Positions 45,884 to 53,404 of a stretch of 64,000 nt of DNA are shown one piece after another. The notes under the pieces were generated by a model that searched no databases, was not told where the DNA came from, and saw only the letters and a program-made list of their open reading frames with translations. The stretch's first letter is position 1. Every line of letters starts with the position of its first letter. The stretch covers positions 1,922,001 to 1,986,000 of the forward strand of contig NZ_JACHIW010000002.1 in assembly GCF_014203395.1 (NCBI RefSeq). The letters are read 5' to 3'. Source of the DNA: Saccharopolyspora phatthalungensis. Its GTDB lineage: Bacteria > Actinomycetota > Actinomycetes > Mycobacteriales > Pseudonocardiaceae. Both the position numbers and the translations under genes were made by a program.

Positions 45884-48253
45884 CTACCAAAGCGGCGGAA
45901 GCGCCCAGAAAGGAACATTGCCGGGCCCTGATACCCGCAGGTAGTCAAATCTGGCAGTGGCGCCGGCGCCGCCCATCGAGACTAGGCCGATCTTGAAGGC
46001 ATCCCGGGTCGGGAGTGTCCACACGCCGGTCTGCACCCAATGGCTGCCATCGCGGCTGGTCGCGGCCCGGACCTCGGTTTTGCCATCCTCGGTGTCCGTG
46101 TGCTCGGTCATGCGCAGCCACATGGTATCCGCCGTCGGGCCGCCGAACATCGGGCCCGTGACGATCGGACGCGCCGGGGCCGTTGCCGGTCGCTCACCGA
46201 CCTTGTTGAACTCGCTGACCTGGAGCGGCGTGCCATCGGCCCTGGCGAGCGGCAGCACCGAGTGCACCAGTTTGAAATAGCGGTCGTCGTTGTCGTACAG
46301 CAGGATTCCAGCCTGTTGGCCGACCTGATCCGGGGCGAACTGGATCTTCGTCTCGACCGTGAAGTCGCCGGGCGGCGCGTCGCGCAGCAACACCGGCACG
46401 CCCTTATCGCCACCAGCGAGTGCAGCGTTCTGAGTCGGCAAGGAGAGCGCCCCGCCTGTCATGGTCGCCCCTGCCGCTGGACCACGCACCCATCGCCACG
46501 GCGAGCCAGGAGTCGTGCCGGGCAGCGCCATGCCGTTGAACTCGTCGCTGTACGCGCGAAGGAGCTTTCCGGGCTCGGCTTGGGGTAGCCGTTGGGTGAC
46601 CGGCTGGTACAACGGCGCGGCGCTGAGATTGTCAGCCGACACGCCATTGCCACGCGCGGCCACCCCGACGGCTCCCGAGTGGGTAGCCGTCGAGGGCACG
46701 TCGCGCTCCTGGACGGCCGCCGGATCGCGCAGCCGGTCTTCACTCACCTCGACAGTCATGTGCCCGCCGCGTAATTCGACGGCCACGTTGTGCCAGGTAT
46801 CGAACCGGAAATCGGCCGGCAGCGGCGTCACCTGGTCGCCGCCGCCATGCCCACCGACCACCTCGGTCACCAGCGCGTGCCGCCCCCGATCGAGCCAGGC
46901 GACGATGTGGTTGTTCTGGTTGCGATACGCAACGGTCAGACCGGCCGCGCCAGCGCCCGACGCCACCCGCAGATCCGCCTCGGCCCGTACATCGGCTGGA
47001 ACATCAGCATCGGTGACGAGGTACGCGCCCGCTTGGCCGCCGGTGTGGTTCGCGTACCCCCCGGCGTCGGTCGCCCGTTCGAGAGCCCAGCCGGCAGGTT
47101 CGGCTCCGTCGGCTCGCATTCCCTTGAGCGAGCCGCCGTTGAAGTTGCTGCCGGCGCTTGGGGAGGTCACCGGGGCGGGCTGGGGGCCGTCGGATGGACC
47201 GGCGCCGGCGCGCACCACCGGCCAGCCGTCGATCCAGTCCAGCCTGTCTATCAGCATCGGCCTCCGGGTTGCCTTGATCGCGCCGTCGCCTGCCGACCGC
47301 GGGTCCCGGTCGTCCGCGGGAACGCTGTGATAGACGAGCCAGTCCTGCCCGGCGAGATCGGTCTGCAAAGCGTTGTGGCCGGGCCCGATCCACTTGTTGC
47401 CGTTCGCACCGACGACTATGCCGCCCTTGCTGGTGGGCGACCGCAGGTCGACGCCCTCATCGTCGACGAACGGCCCGGTGGGGCTGGCCGAGCGCCCAAC
47501 CTTCACCTGGTAGCCGCTGTACGCACCGTCGCAGCAGCCGCCGTCCGAGTAGAAGAGGTAGTAGTAGCCGCCTCGTTTGACAACGAAACCGCCCTCCATT
47601 CGGCGGCCCTGTGCGATCTGACGAGCCTCGCCCACAGTTCGGGTGGCATCGGCGTTCATCCGTGCCACACAAACGGTGTCGTAGCTTCCCCAGTACAACC
47701 AGCGAGTGCCATCGGTGTCGGTGAACAGCGACTGGTCGATGTTGGAGGTCGGGCAACCGGTCGGGCGCGGCAGGACCGCACCATCGTCGGCCCACGGACC
47801 CGTGGGCGTCGGCGAGGTGGCCAGGCCGACGGTCTGGCGGCCCGGCACGGAATAGTACAAATGGTAGAGACCGTTCACGTATCGGATATCCGGGGCCCAA
47901 AGCCCGGATCCGCCCTGCCAGGCAGGCCGCGTCTTCGGCGTGAAGACCTGCCCCGCGTACTGCCAGTTGATCATGTCTCTGGAGCGCAGGATCGGAAGGA
48001 TGCGCTGGCCGTCCTTGCCCTGGGATTGCGGGACCTTACTCTGTGTGCCGTAGGCATACCAGAGCCCGTCCTTGCCCCGAATGACAGAGGGATCCGGGAA
48101 CGTGTCGATCGCGCCGGCCGACACGGGATTCGAGTAGGTGCCCGGACCTGCCGCGTCGATGGCGGGCGCCGCGCCGGCGATGAGCGACAAGCACACTAAT
48201 AGTCCACAGAGAACTGTGCCGGTCTTCAGTAACCGCAGCGGTTTCCTCTCCAT
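45884..48253 (-). CDS. Secreted glycoside hydrolase family 43-like enzyme with C-terminal sugar-binding-type domains
   Basis: 789 aa with an N-terminal signal peptide ending near AAPAIDAAG. Residues ~40-340 are a five-bladed propeller like GH43: FPDPSVIRGKDGLWYAYGT gives the catalytic-base Asp, GLWAPDIRYVNGLYHLYYS the middle motif, and RRMEGGFVVKRGGYYYLFYSDG the general-acid Glu. WIGPGHNALQTDLAGQDWLVYH is also typical. The remainder holds two beta-sandwich regions (…AGLTVAYRNQNNHIVAWLD… and a DUF1349-like FTVETKIQFAPDQVGQQAGILLYDNDDRYFKLVH…). It probably cleaves arabinan- or xylan-type side chains outside the cell. A TTA codon occurs in the signal peptide (codon 19). Any role in the flanking pathway is unproven. 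Confidence 0.88.
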   Translation of the reverse strand: MERKPLRLLKTGTVLCGLLVCLSLIAGAAPAIDAAGPGTYSNPVSAGAIDTFPDPSVIRGKDGLWYAYGTQSKVPQSQGKDGQRILPILRSRDMINWQYAGQVFTPKTRPAWQGGSGLWAPDIRYVNGLYHLYYSVPGRQTVGLATSPTPTGPWADDGAVLPRPTGCPTSNIDQSLFTDTDGTRWLYWGSYDTVCVARMNADATRTVGEARQIAQGRRMEGGFVVKRGGYYYLFYSDGGCCDGAYSGYQVKVGRSASPTGPFVDDEGVDLRSPTSKGGIVVGANGNKWIGPGHNALQTDLAGQDWLVYHSVPADDRDPRSAGDGAIKATRRPMLIDRLDWIDGWPVVRAGAGPSDGPQPAPVTSPSAGSNFNGGSLKGMRADGAEPAGWALERATDAGGYANHTGGQAGAYLVTDADVPADVRAEADLRVASGAGAAGLTVAYRNQNNHIVAWLDRGRHALVTEVVGGHGGGDQVTPLPADFRFDTWHNVAVELRGGHMTVEVSEDRLRDPAAVQERDVPSTATHSGAVGVAARGNGVSADNLSAAPLYQPVTQRLPQAEPGKLLRAYSDEFNGMALPGTTPGSPWRWVRGPAAGATMTGGALSLPTQNAALAGGDKGVPVLLRDAPPGDFTVETKIQFAPDQVGQQAGILLYDNDDRYFKLVHSVLPLARADGTPLQVSEFNKVGERPATAPARPIVTGPMFGGPTADTMWLRMTEHTDTEDGKTEVRAATSRDGSHWVQTGVWTLPTRDAFKIGLVSMGGAGATARFDYLRVSGPGNVPFWALPPLW

Positions 48254-49242
48254 GCCGATTCCTCCGAGGGATCAACGTTGCAGCAGTGCGTCCAGCTCGA
48301 AGGGGCTCGGGCGGGTTGCCGGCCCAGTCCTTCCAGGTCTCGCTCACTGAGCACGCGACGATCGCGACGTCCAGAACCACGAGCAGCATCAGAACCTACG
48401 AACCACATATTGGGGGCCGAGCCTTGTGCGCCCATCTCACACGACGTCACCCCGTTGCAGTAACCGGTGTCCCGTTTGTCTGCCCATTGGAGCACCGCGG
48501 CTTGCCCACAGAGGTACAAAAGGGCTGATCGGTGTCCGGTGTTCGAACACCCACCCGCACGGGAAATCGGTGGAAGCGGAACGGAATCAGATAAATGCGC
48601 GCAGTGGTCGGAGCTATACCAGGCACTGAGTCCAGAGGCTGGCGAAGCCCAGCTATCGCCGGCCGGACATTTCGGCCCAAAGACCGAAAGTAGGGTAAGG
48701 TAATTCCAGCGAAATAACGGCCTCCACCAGGACGGTGTTGTCGACCCAAGACATGGGCAACCTTGTTAGGCGCGATCCAGCGCGACACCCTTGAGAGTCC
48801 AGGGCCGGTCTCGAATACGTCCGCCGAGAGCCGTGCTGCCGCGCCGGGCGAACCTTGCGCGTGCCGCTTCGGCACCAACGGCCGCCGAGTCACACGCGCG
48901 AGCAGTACGACAACCGCGCTCTCTCATATATGAAAAAGAAGCGCAATGACTTGACTATAAGTTCACCCTAATGGATGATCTCGCAAGGACTTGATCCAGC
49001 GCATGAATCAATGCCCTCCCCCAATCGACCCTGCGCACGACATGCAAAAATGCCCCTTTGGGCAACCCTAAAAGTCTATTTGGGCACGGACTTGGAAATA
49101 CTCCATCGCATGTGACTATGGTTGATCCGTCAGCGTCGACCACCACCGAAATCGCATTCTAGCGGCGGCTCACTCAACTCCGTTGACCTCAAGACATGTC
49201 CGTGCATGACGGTTTACGTTCGCGTCAGTCTGGAGTAACCGA
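48254..49242. other. Long intergenic region between the GH43 gene and the cyclitol-type operon
   Basis: About 990 bp with no recognised gene. It should contain the divergent promoters of the GH43 gene and the plus-strand operon. A TTGACT at 48953-48958 is the best -35-like hexamer; no convincing -10 partner. AT content is higher at 48920-49140. Confidence 0.4.
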
Positions 49243-50130
49243 ATGGCGGCTTTTGCGCTCGAATCAGAATTGGAACGATCCATTCTTGATCTCTACGGGG
49301 CCGCGAATCTATCCGACTTGGGACCGGATTATCTCTCGCACGCGCTGGAAAAGCGCGGCAATTCTGGTGCGCTTATCACGTTGATGTCCGATGGCCTCGT
49401 GCGGAAGACGGGCCAGCCGGACACCGTGGTAGGTGCACGCGTGGTCTCGCAGGGGCAATGGATTCTGCAACACAGCAATCCGGCGCTACCCCGGGTGCAC
49501 GATGTCTTTCAGGACGGTTCGGGGTGGGGATACACCATGGAGCGACTTGACACGGTCCCCCTCGAACTACTCGATGGCCGCAAGCTCGCCGCGGTCATGG
49601 TTCAACTGCTGCAAGACCACTTCTGGTGCAAGCCGGCAGAGGTTGAATTCGACGAAGCGGCGCACGCCGAGCGACTGGCCCCTATCGTGCAACCCCTGAC
49701 CGGGAAAGATAGGACAATATTTCAGCAACTATACGACCGGGTCGAGTGGGACAAGCTCACCACGGGTCTCACGCATGGAGATCCGGTGTTCCAGAATGTC
49801 CTTTTCGCGCCCGACTGCTCGATGGTCTTGTGTGATCCGATCTTGTCGACGCCGGCGCTGCCGGATGTGATCGCGGTGGATGTCGCACACATCTTCCTGT
49901 CCTGCGTGGGATATGAGCGATTGACCTACCGACTGCCGGGGCCAGGCAACATTCCCCTCGACTCGATCGCGTCGATGGCGGCCCTAACGCCCGAGGACCT
50001 GATCGCGTCGTTGTATTTCGCAGTCATGTGCGTGCTCCGTGCCATGGTCTACGTCTCACCCGAGACGGCGAAGATCCTGCTGGAGGAGTGCATGGGGCGT
50101 CTGATTGGAGAGGCTGCATGTCACGTGTAG
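49243..50130 (+). CDS. Aminoglycoside-phosphotransferase-fold small-molecule kinase
   Basis: 295 aa from ATG 49243 with GGAG upstream. The catalytic loop THGDPVFQNVLF (His178-Gly-Asp, Asn five residues on) and the metal-binding Asp198 in VLCDPI match the APH/choline-kinase fold. The N-lobe strand ALITLMSDGLVRKTG includes the probable ATP-binding Lys. First gene of a six-gene operon; the next gene starts 13 bp before its stop. By position and by analogy with acarbose/validamycin clusters, which include a cyclitol kinase, its likely substrate is a cyclitol or sugar. This is an inference. Confidence 0.82.
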   Translation: MAAFALESELERSILDLYGAANLSDLGPDYLSHALEKRGNSGALITLMSDGLVRKTGQPDTVVGARVVSQGQWILQHSNPALPRVHDVFQDGSGWGYTMERLDTVPLELLDGRKLAAVMVQLLQDHFWCKPAEVEFDEAAHAERLAPIVQPLTGKDRTIFQQLYDRVEWDKLTTGLTHGDPVFQNVLFAPDCSMVLCDPILSTPALPDVIAVDVAHIFLSCVGYERLTYRLPGPGNIPLDSIASMAALTPEDLIASLYFAVMCVLRAMVYVSPETAKILLEECMGRLIGEAACHV

Positions 50131-50672
50131 TGGTGTTCGACGTCGACGGAGTCCTGATCGATACCTTTGAAATCGTGCGCCGGGCCTACGCCGAGGTCGG
50201 CGTCGATCTGCACGACCAGCGCTGGGGGGTTGCCTGGCAAACCTGGCTTCCGGAGTATTGCGATAACGATCTCGACCGTGCCCGCGTCCTCCACGACCAG
50301 AAGACCGAGGCGCATCTCGACTTGTTGACCAGAACCACGGTCAACACGCTCGCCGGAGCTCAGGTCGCCGATAGCTTGCACTCTCGCGGGTGGACCGTAA
50401 AGTTCCTCACCGCCGGTACTCGCCAAGTCGTGCACCAGACCTTCCATGCGGTCAATCCGTCCTGGCTCGGTCGGCTGGCGGGAACCGACCTGACCTCCGC
50501 GGGAAAACGGCAGATGCTCGGGGAGATTTCGGCCGGCGGCGGCGTGTACGTCGACGACAACCGCGACCTCGGGGTCGCGATCACCGAAGACAGCGCCTGG
50601 AATCTGGTGCATTTCCGGGGCCAAACAGAAGAAGAACTGACCACGGAAATCGTCGAGCAATGGACACGGTGA
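50118..50672 (+). CDS. HAD-superfamily phosphatase
   Basis: 184 aa from ATG 50118 with GGAGAGG upstream, overlapping the kinase by 13 bp. Motif I is at the N-terminus: VVVFDVDGVLID, with nucleophile Asp8 and acid/base Asp10. Motif II is Thr in KFLTAGT, the Lys is in SAGKRQM, and motif IV is VYVDDNRDLG. The small helical cap after motif I (IVRRAYAEVGVDLHDQRWGVAWQTWLPEY) suits a soluble small-substrate phosphatase. In a pathway with a sugar-phosphate cyclase, kinase and nucleotidyltransferase it would remove a phosphate from a cyclitol phosphate intermediate. Confidence 0.85.
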   Translation: MSRVVVFDVDGVLIDTFEIVRRAYAEVGVDLHDQRWGVAWQTWLPEYCDNDLDRARVLHDQKTEAHLDLLTRTTVNTLAGAQVADSLHSRGWTVKFLTAGTRQVVHQTFHAVNPSWLGRLAGTDLTSAGKRQMLGEISAGGGVYVDDNRDLGVAITEDSAWNLVHFRGQTEEELTTEIVEQWTR

Positions 50673-51352
50673 TTCTTGCCGCTGGACGCGGCAGCCGTCT
50701 GGAGGGCCTCGCGCCCCCCTACTTCAAGCCGCTGCTCATCGTCGACGGCGAGCCCCTGATCCGCCGGCTCATCCGGACGGCGAAGGATGTCGCGGGGGGC
50801 CGGATCGTGGTCGTTGCCGCACCGGAGAACGCGCTGCCCCTCTGCCAGGTGCTGGGCGACATTCCGGCCGAGATCGTCATCCAGCGCCGCCCACGAGGCC
50901 CCGGAGACGCGCTTCTCACGGGCCTCCGCCTGGTGACGTCACCGGACGTCTACGTTCTCCTCGGGGACAACGTGGTTTCCCGGCAAGACGCGAAAAACGT
51001 CGCACAGGCCGCCTCCCCGGCAGTCGGCGTCGTGCCGCTGCCTCCCGCCGAGGCCGAGCGTTTCACGTATCTGGCCCCGGAGAACGTCTGGGTGGAAAAA
51101 CTTCCTCGTCCGCAGACAGCCGAGGAAGCGGACCTGCCCTGCTGGGTCGGGCCGTTGAAGTTACGGACCCAGGACATCCAGGCAGCCATCGAGGACTGGA
51201 TCAGGAGGACCCCGGCAGGGGCCGAGCCGGGTCGGGAAGTCCCGATCGGGCCGCTGCTCAACCAACAGGGCCCGGCGACCCTGGTCCGAGTGTCTTCGGT
51301 GGATGTGGGTGTACCCGCCGCGTGGAACATGGCGGCGACCGCAAAGGAGTGA
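50660..51352 (+). CDS. Sugar-phosphate-type nucleotidyltransferase
   Basis: 230 aa from ATG 50660, overlapping the HAD gene by 13 bp. Rossmann-like NTP-transferase: signature LAAGRGSRLEGL at 6-17, followed by FKPLLIVDGEPLIRRLI with the substrate Lys, the base-binding QRRPRGPGDALL, and the metal Asp in VLLGDNVV. Shorter than typical GlmU/RmlA (no hexapeptide tail) and similar in size to small NTP-transferase-3 proteins. It would activate a cyclitol or sugar phosphate as an NDP-derivative, as ValB and AcbR do in C7-cyclitol pathways. Substrate inferred from context only. Confidence 0.85.
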   Translation: MDTVILAAGRGSRLEGLAPPYFKPLLIVDGEPLIRRLIRTAKDVAGGRIVVVAAPENALPLCQVLGDIPAEIVIQRRPRGPGDALLTGLRLVTSPDVYVLLGDNVVSRQDAKNVAQAASPAVGVVPLPPAEAERFTYLAPENVWVEKLPRPQTAEEADLPCWVGPLKLRTQDIQAAIEDWIRRTPAGAEPGREVPIGPLLNQQGPATLVRVSSVDVGVPAAWNMAATAKE

Positions 51353-51356
51353 ATTC

Positions 51357-51857
51357 GTGACCGACGGTTCGTTCGACAAAGGAAACTGGATTCCCCCGGA
51401 GGAATATGACGAAATCACCAAGAAGATTCCGATCCTGTGCATCGACGTACTGCCGATCAGCGCAAGCGAACCCGATTCGGTGGGCTTGATATACCGCGAG
51501 ACCTACTGGGGCCGCCGCGGATGGTGTCTCGTGGGCATCGGTGTTCAGCACGGCGAGCCGCTGGTGACTGCCGTCCAGCGGGCCTTCACCTGGGCGCTGG
51601 GGGACCAAGTCAGGATCGATCCGGCCACCCTCCAGCTGAAGGAGATCGTGGAGTATCTCCCGGAACAGGGCGTCGGCGAGTTCTTCGACCCGCGCAAGCA
51701 TGCCGTCGCGCTCACCTACACGTGTGTCGTGTCCGGTCAGCCCGAGCCACGCGGAAAAGCCATCGACTTCAAGTGGTTCTCGCGCGACGCTCTGCCTGAG
51801 GGCGACGCCCTCGGTTTCGGGCAAGAACGCCTCATCCCCCGTCTGCTGGCTCGCTAG
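51357..51857 (+). CDS. Nudix-fold protein of the DUF4916 type, catalytic box degenerate
   Basis: 166 aa from GTG 51357 with AAAGGAG just before it, 4 nt after the nucleotidyltransferase stop. The start GNWIPPEEYDEITKKIPILCIDVLPI and the RRGWCLVGIGVQHGEPLVTAVQRAF region follow the Nudix fold, but the box GxxxxxExxxxxxxREUxEExGU is not conserved: GEPLVTAVQRAFTWALGD lacks the REUxEE glutamates. Either the enzyme uses different ligands or it is a non-hydrolytic sensor/scaffold. I recall similar proteins as DUF4916. Within the operon it could act on, or sense, the NDP-activated product. Confidence 0.65.
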   Translation: MTDGSFDKGNWIPPEEYDEITKKIPILCIDVLPISASEPDSVGLIYRETYWGRRGWCLVGIGVQHGEPLVTAVQRAFTWALGDQVRIDPATLQLKEIVEYLPEQGVGEFFDPRKHAVALTYTCVVSGQPEPRGKAIDFKWFSRDALPEGDALGFGQERLIPRLLAR

Positions 51858-52034
51858 CTTCACCCTTACCCGGCAGCAAGTGGCGAATTTTCCGGCGCCT
51901 TCATGGGTTGGCGAATCGATCGGCAACGAGCGGTACCGAGATCCCTTCTTTCCCGCGTACCGCCTTGACGTATTCCGAGGCAACGGCGCCTGAAACCGAA
52001 CCGAGTTCAACGTGCGACAGATTCGGGGGACGAT

Positions 52035-53339
52035 ATGCTTACCAATGGCCTCCAGATGGACACCGCGGGAAGCTGGGTCATCAAGACGAGCCGAGAAGTC
52101 CGGTACGAGATCGTCGAAACGACAGGGTTGCTCGCTCCGGAAAACCCGGAGCTCGGGCGATTACACGACGGCCAAGAAAGCAAAGGCAAGCGGCTGGTCG
52201 TTCTCGACCATGCTGTCGACCGGCTTTTCGGCGAGCAGATCAGGACCTACTTCACGGCCAACGACATTGCCGTCGACTACCTGACCTTGCCCGCAGGCGA
52301 CGAGCACAAGACGCTGGCGCAAGTAGAGCTGATCGCGCGCCGGCTCAACGAGATCGGCACCTACCGAGTGGGCACGCCGCCGATCGGCATTGGCGGCGGG
52401 GTGCTCCAGGACGTCGTCGGCATGGCCGCCAGCCTCTACCGGCGGGGGATTCCGTACATCAGGGTGCCGACCACACTGCTTTCCCAGATCGACGGCGGTG
52501 TGGCCGCCAAGACCGGCGTCAACCACGACGGGTTCCGCAACCGGCTGGGCACCTACGCCCCGCCGCCACGCACGCTGATCGACCGCAGGCTGATCGCCAC
52601 GCTGCCCGAGCGACAGGTGCGCAGCGGGCTGGGCGAGGCGCTGAAGATGGCGCTCATCAAGGACCCCGTCCTTTTCGAGGTCATCGAGCGGTACGGCAAA
52701 AGCCTGGTCGCCGAGCGCTTGCAGGACTCGTCCCCGGAAACATCGGTGGACCAGCCGGGGCGCATCGTGACGCACCGGGCCATCGCGGGCATGGCCGAAG
52801 AGCTGGAGAACAATCTCTGGGAGACCGAGCTTCGCCGCATCGTCGACTACGGTCACACCTTCTCGCCGATCATCGAGATGCGGGCGCTGCCCGAACTGCT
52901 GCACGGCGAGGCGGTGGCGATGGACTGCGTTTTCAGCGCTGTTCTCGCCGCGAATCGTGGGATGTTGTCCGATGACGAGCTAGGCCGGGTCGTCTCAGCC
53001 ACCTGCGGCATCGGGCTGGCACCGTCGCATCCGATGTTCTGCGACGCCGATCTGCTCCATCAGGCACTGACCGACTCCGTGCGGCACCGCAACAGCGATC
53101 AGCACCTGACGCTCATGAACGGCATCGGAAGCACGATCTTCGTCAACGACCTGACGTATTCGGAGATCAAGAGAGCCGCCGCGCAGATGTCCGACCTACT
53201 CGACGTTCAGCCTGACTGCCTCACCGCCCAAGCGTCGGACGAGGCACATGTCGAGGTGCCTCGGGCACGTGACGCTTCGGACGCCAGCGTGGGAAATCCC
53301 GACGCAAGTGGAGCGACGAGCAGTGCCAGCACGAAGTAA
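52035..53339 (+). CDS. Sugar-phosphate cyclase, EEVS-like (dehydroquinate-synthase superfamily)
   Basis: 434 aa from ATG 52035 with GGGGGA upstream. NAD-binding GIGGGVLQDVVGMAASLYRRG and PTTLLSQIDGGVAAKTGVN are superfamily features. The following FRNRLGTYAPP resembles KNRLGTY of 2-epi-5-epi-valiolone synthases (ValA, AcbC) rather than KNLIGAF of dehydroquinate synthases. Zinc ligands are in place: Glu201 (GLGEALK), His274 (DYGHTFSP), His290 (LLHGEAV). EEVS cyclises sedoheptulose 7-phosphate to a C7 cyclitol. QIDGGVAAK differs from the usual QVDSSVGGK (DHQS) and LIDAG(I/V) (EEVS), so the exact product is uncertain. The kinase, phosphatase and nucleotidyltransferase upstream fit a cyclitol pathway. 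A TTA codon is at 52161 (codon 43). Confidence 0.85.
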   Translation: MLTNGLQMDTAGSWVIKTSREVRYEIVETTGLLAPENPELGRLHDGQESKGKRLVVLDHAVDRLFGEQIRTYFTANDIAVDYLTLPAGDEHKTLAQVELIARRLNEIGTYRVGTPPIGIGGGVLQDVVGMAASLYRRGIPYIRVPTTLLSQIDGGVAAKTGVNHDGFRNRLGTYAPPPRTLIDRRLIATLPERQVRSGLGEALKMALIKDPVLFEVIERYGKSLVAERLQDSSPETSVDQPGRIVTHRAIAGMAEELENNLWETELRRIVDYGHTFSPIIEMRALPELLHGEAVAMDCVFSAVLAANRGMLSDDELGRVVSATCGIGLAPSHPMFCDADLLHQALTDSVRHRNSDQHLTLMNGIGSTIFVNDLTYSEIKRAAAQMSDLLDVQPDCLTAQASDEAHVEVPRARDASDASVGNPDASGATSSASTK

Positions 53340-53404
53340 ATCACCGGCGAACCGCGCTGGCGCGTGGTGACCGCGTCGACGATTGATTGAGAAGGGTGGA
53401 GGCC

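Noticed and set aside
52035..53339. Sugar-phosphate cyclase as the housekeeping AroB dehydroquinate synthase
   Set aside because: The RNRLGTY segment and the operon context (kinase, phosphatase, nucleotidyltransferase) do not fit aroB, and no shikimate genes are adjacent.
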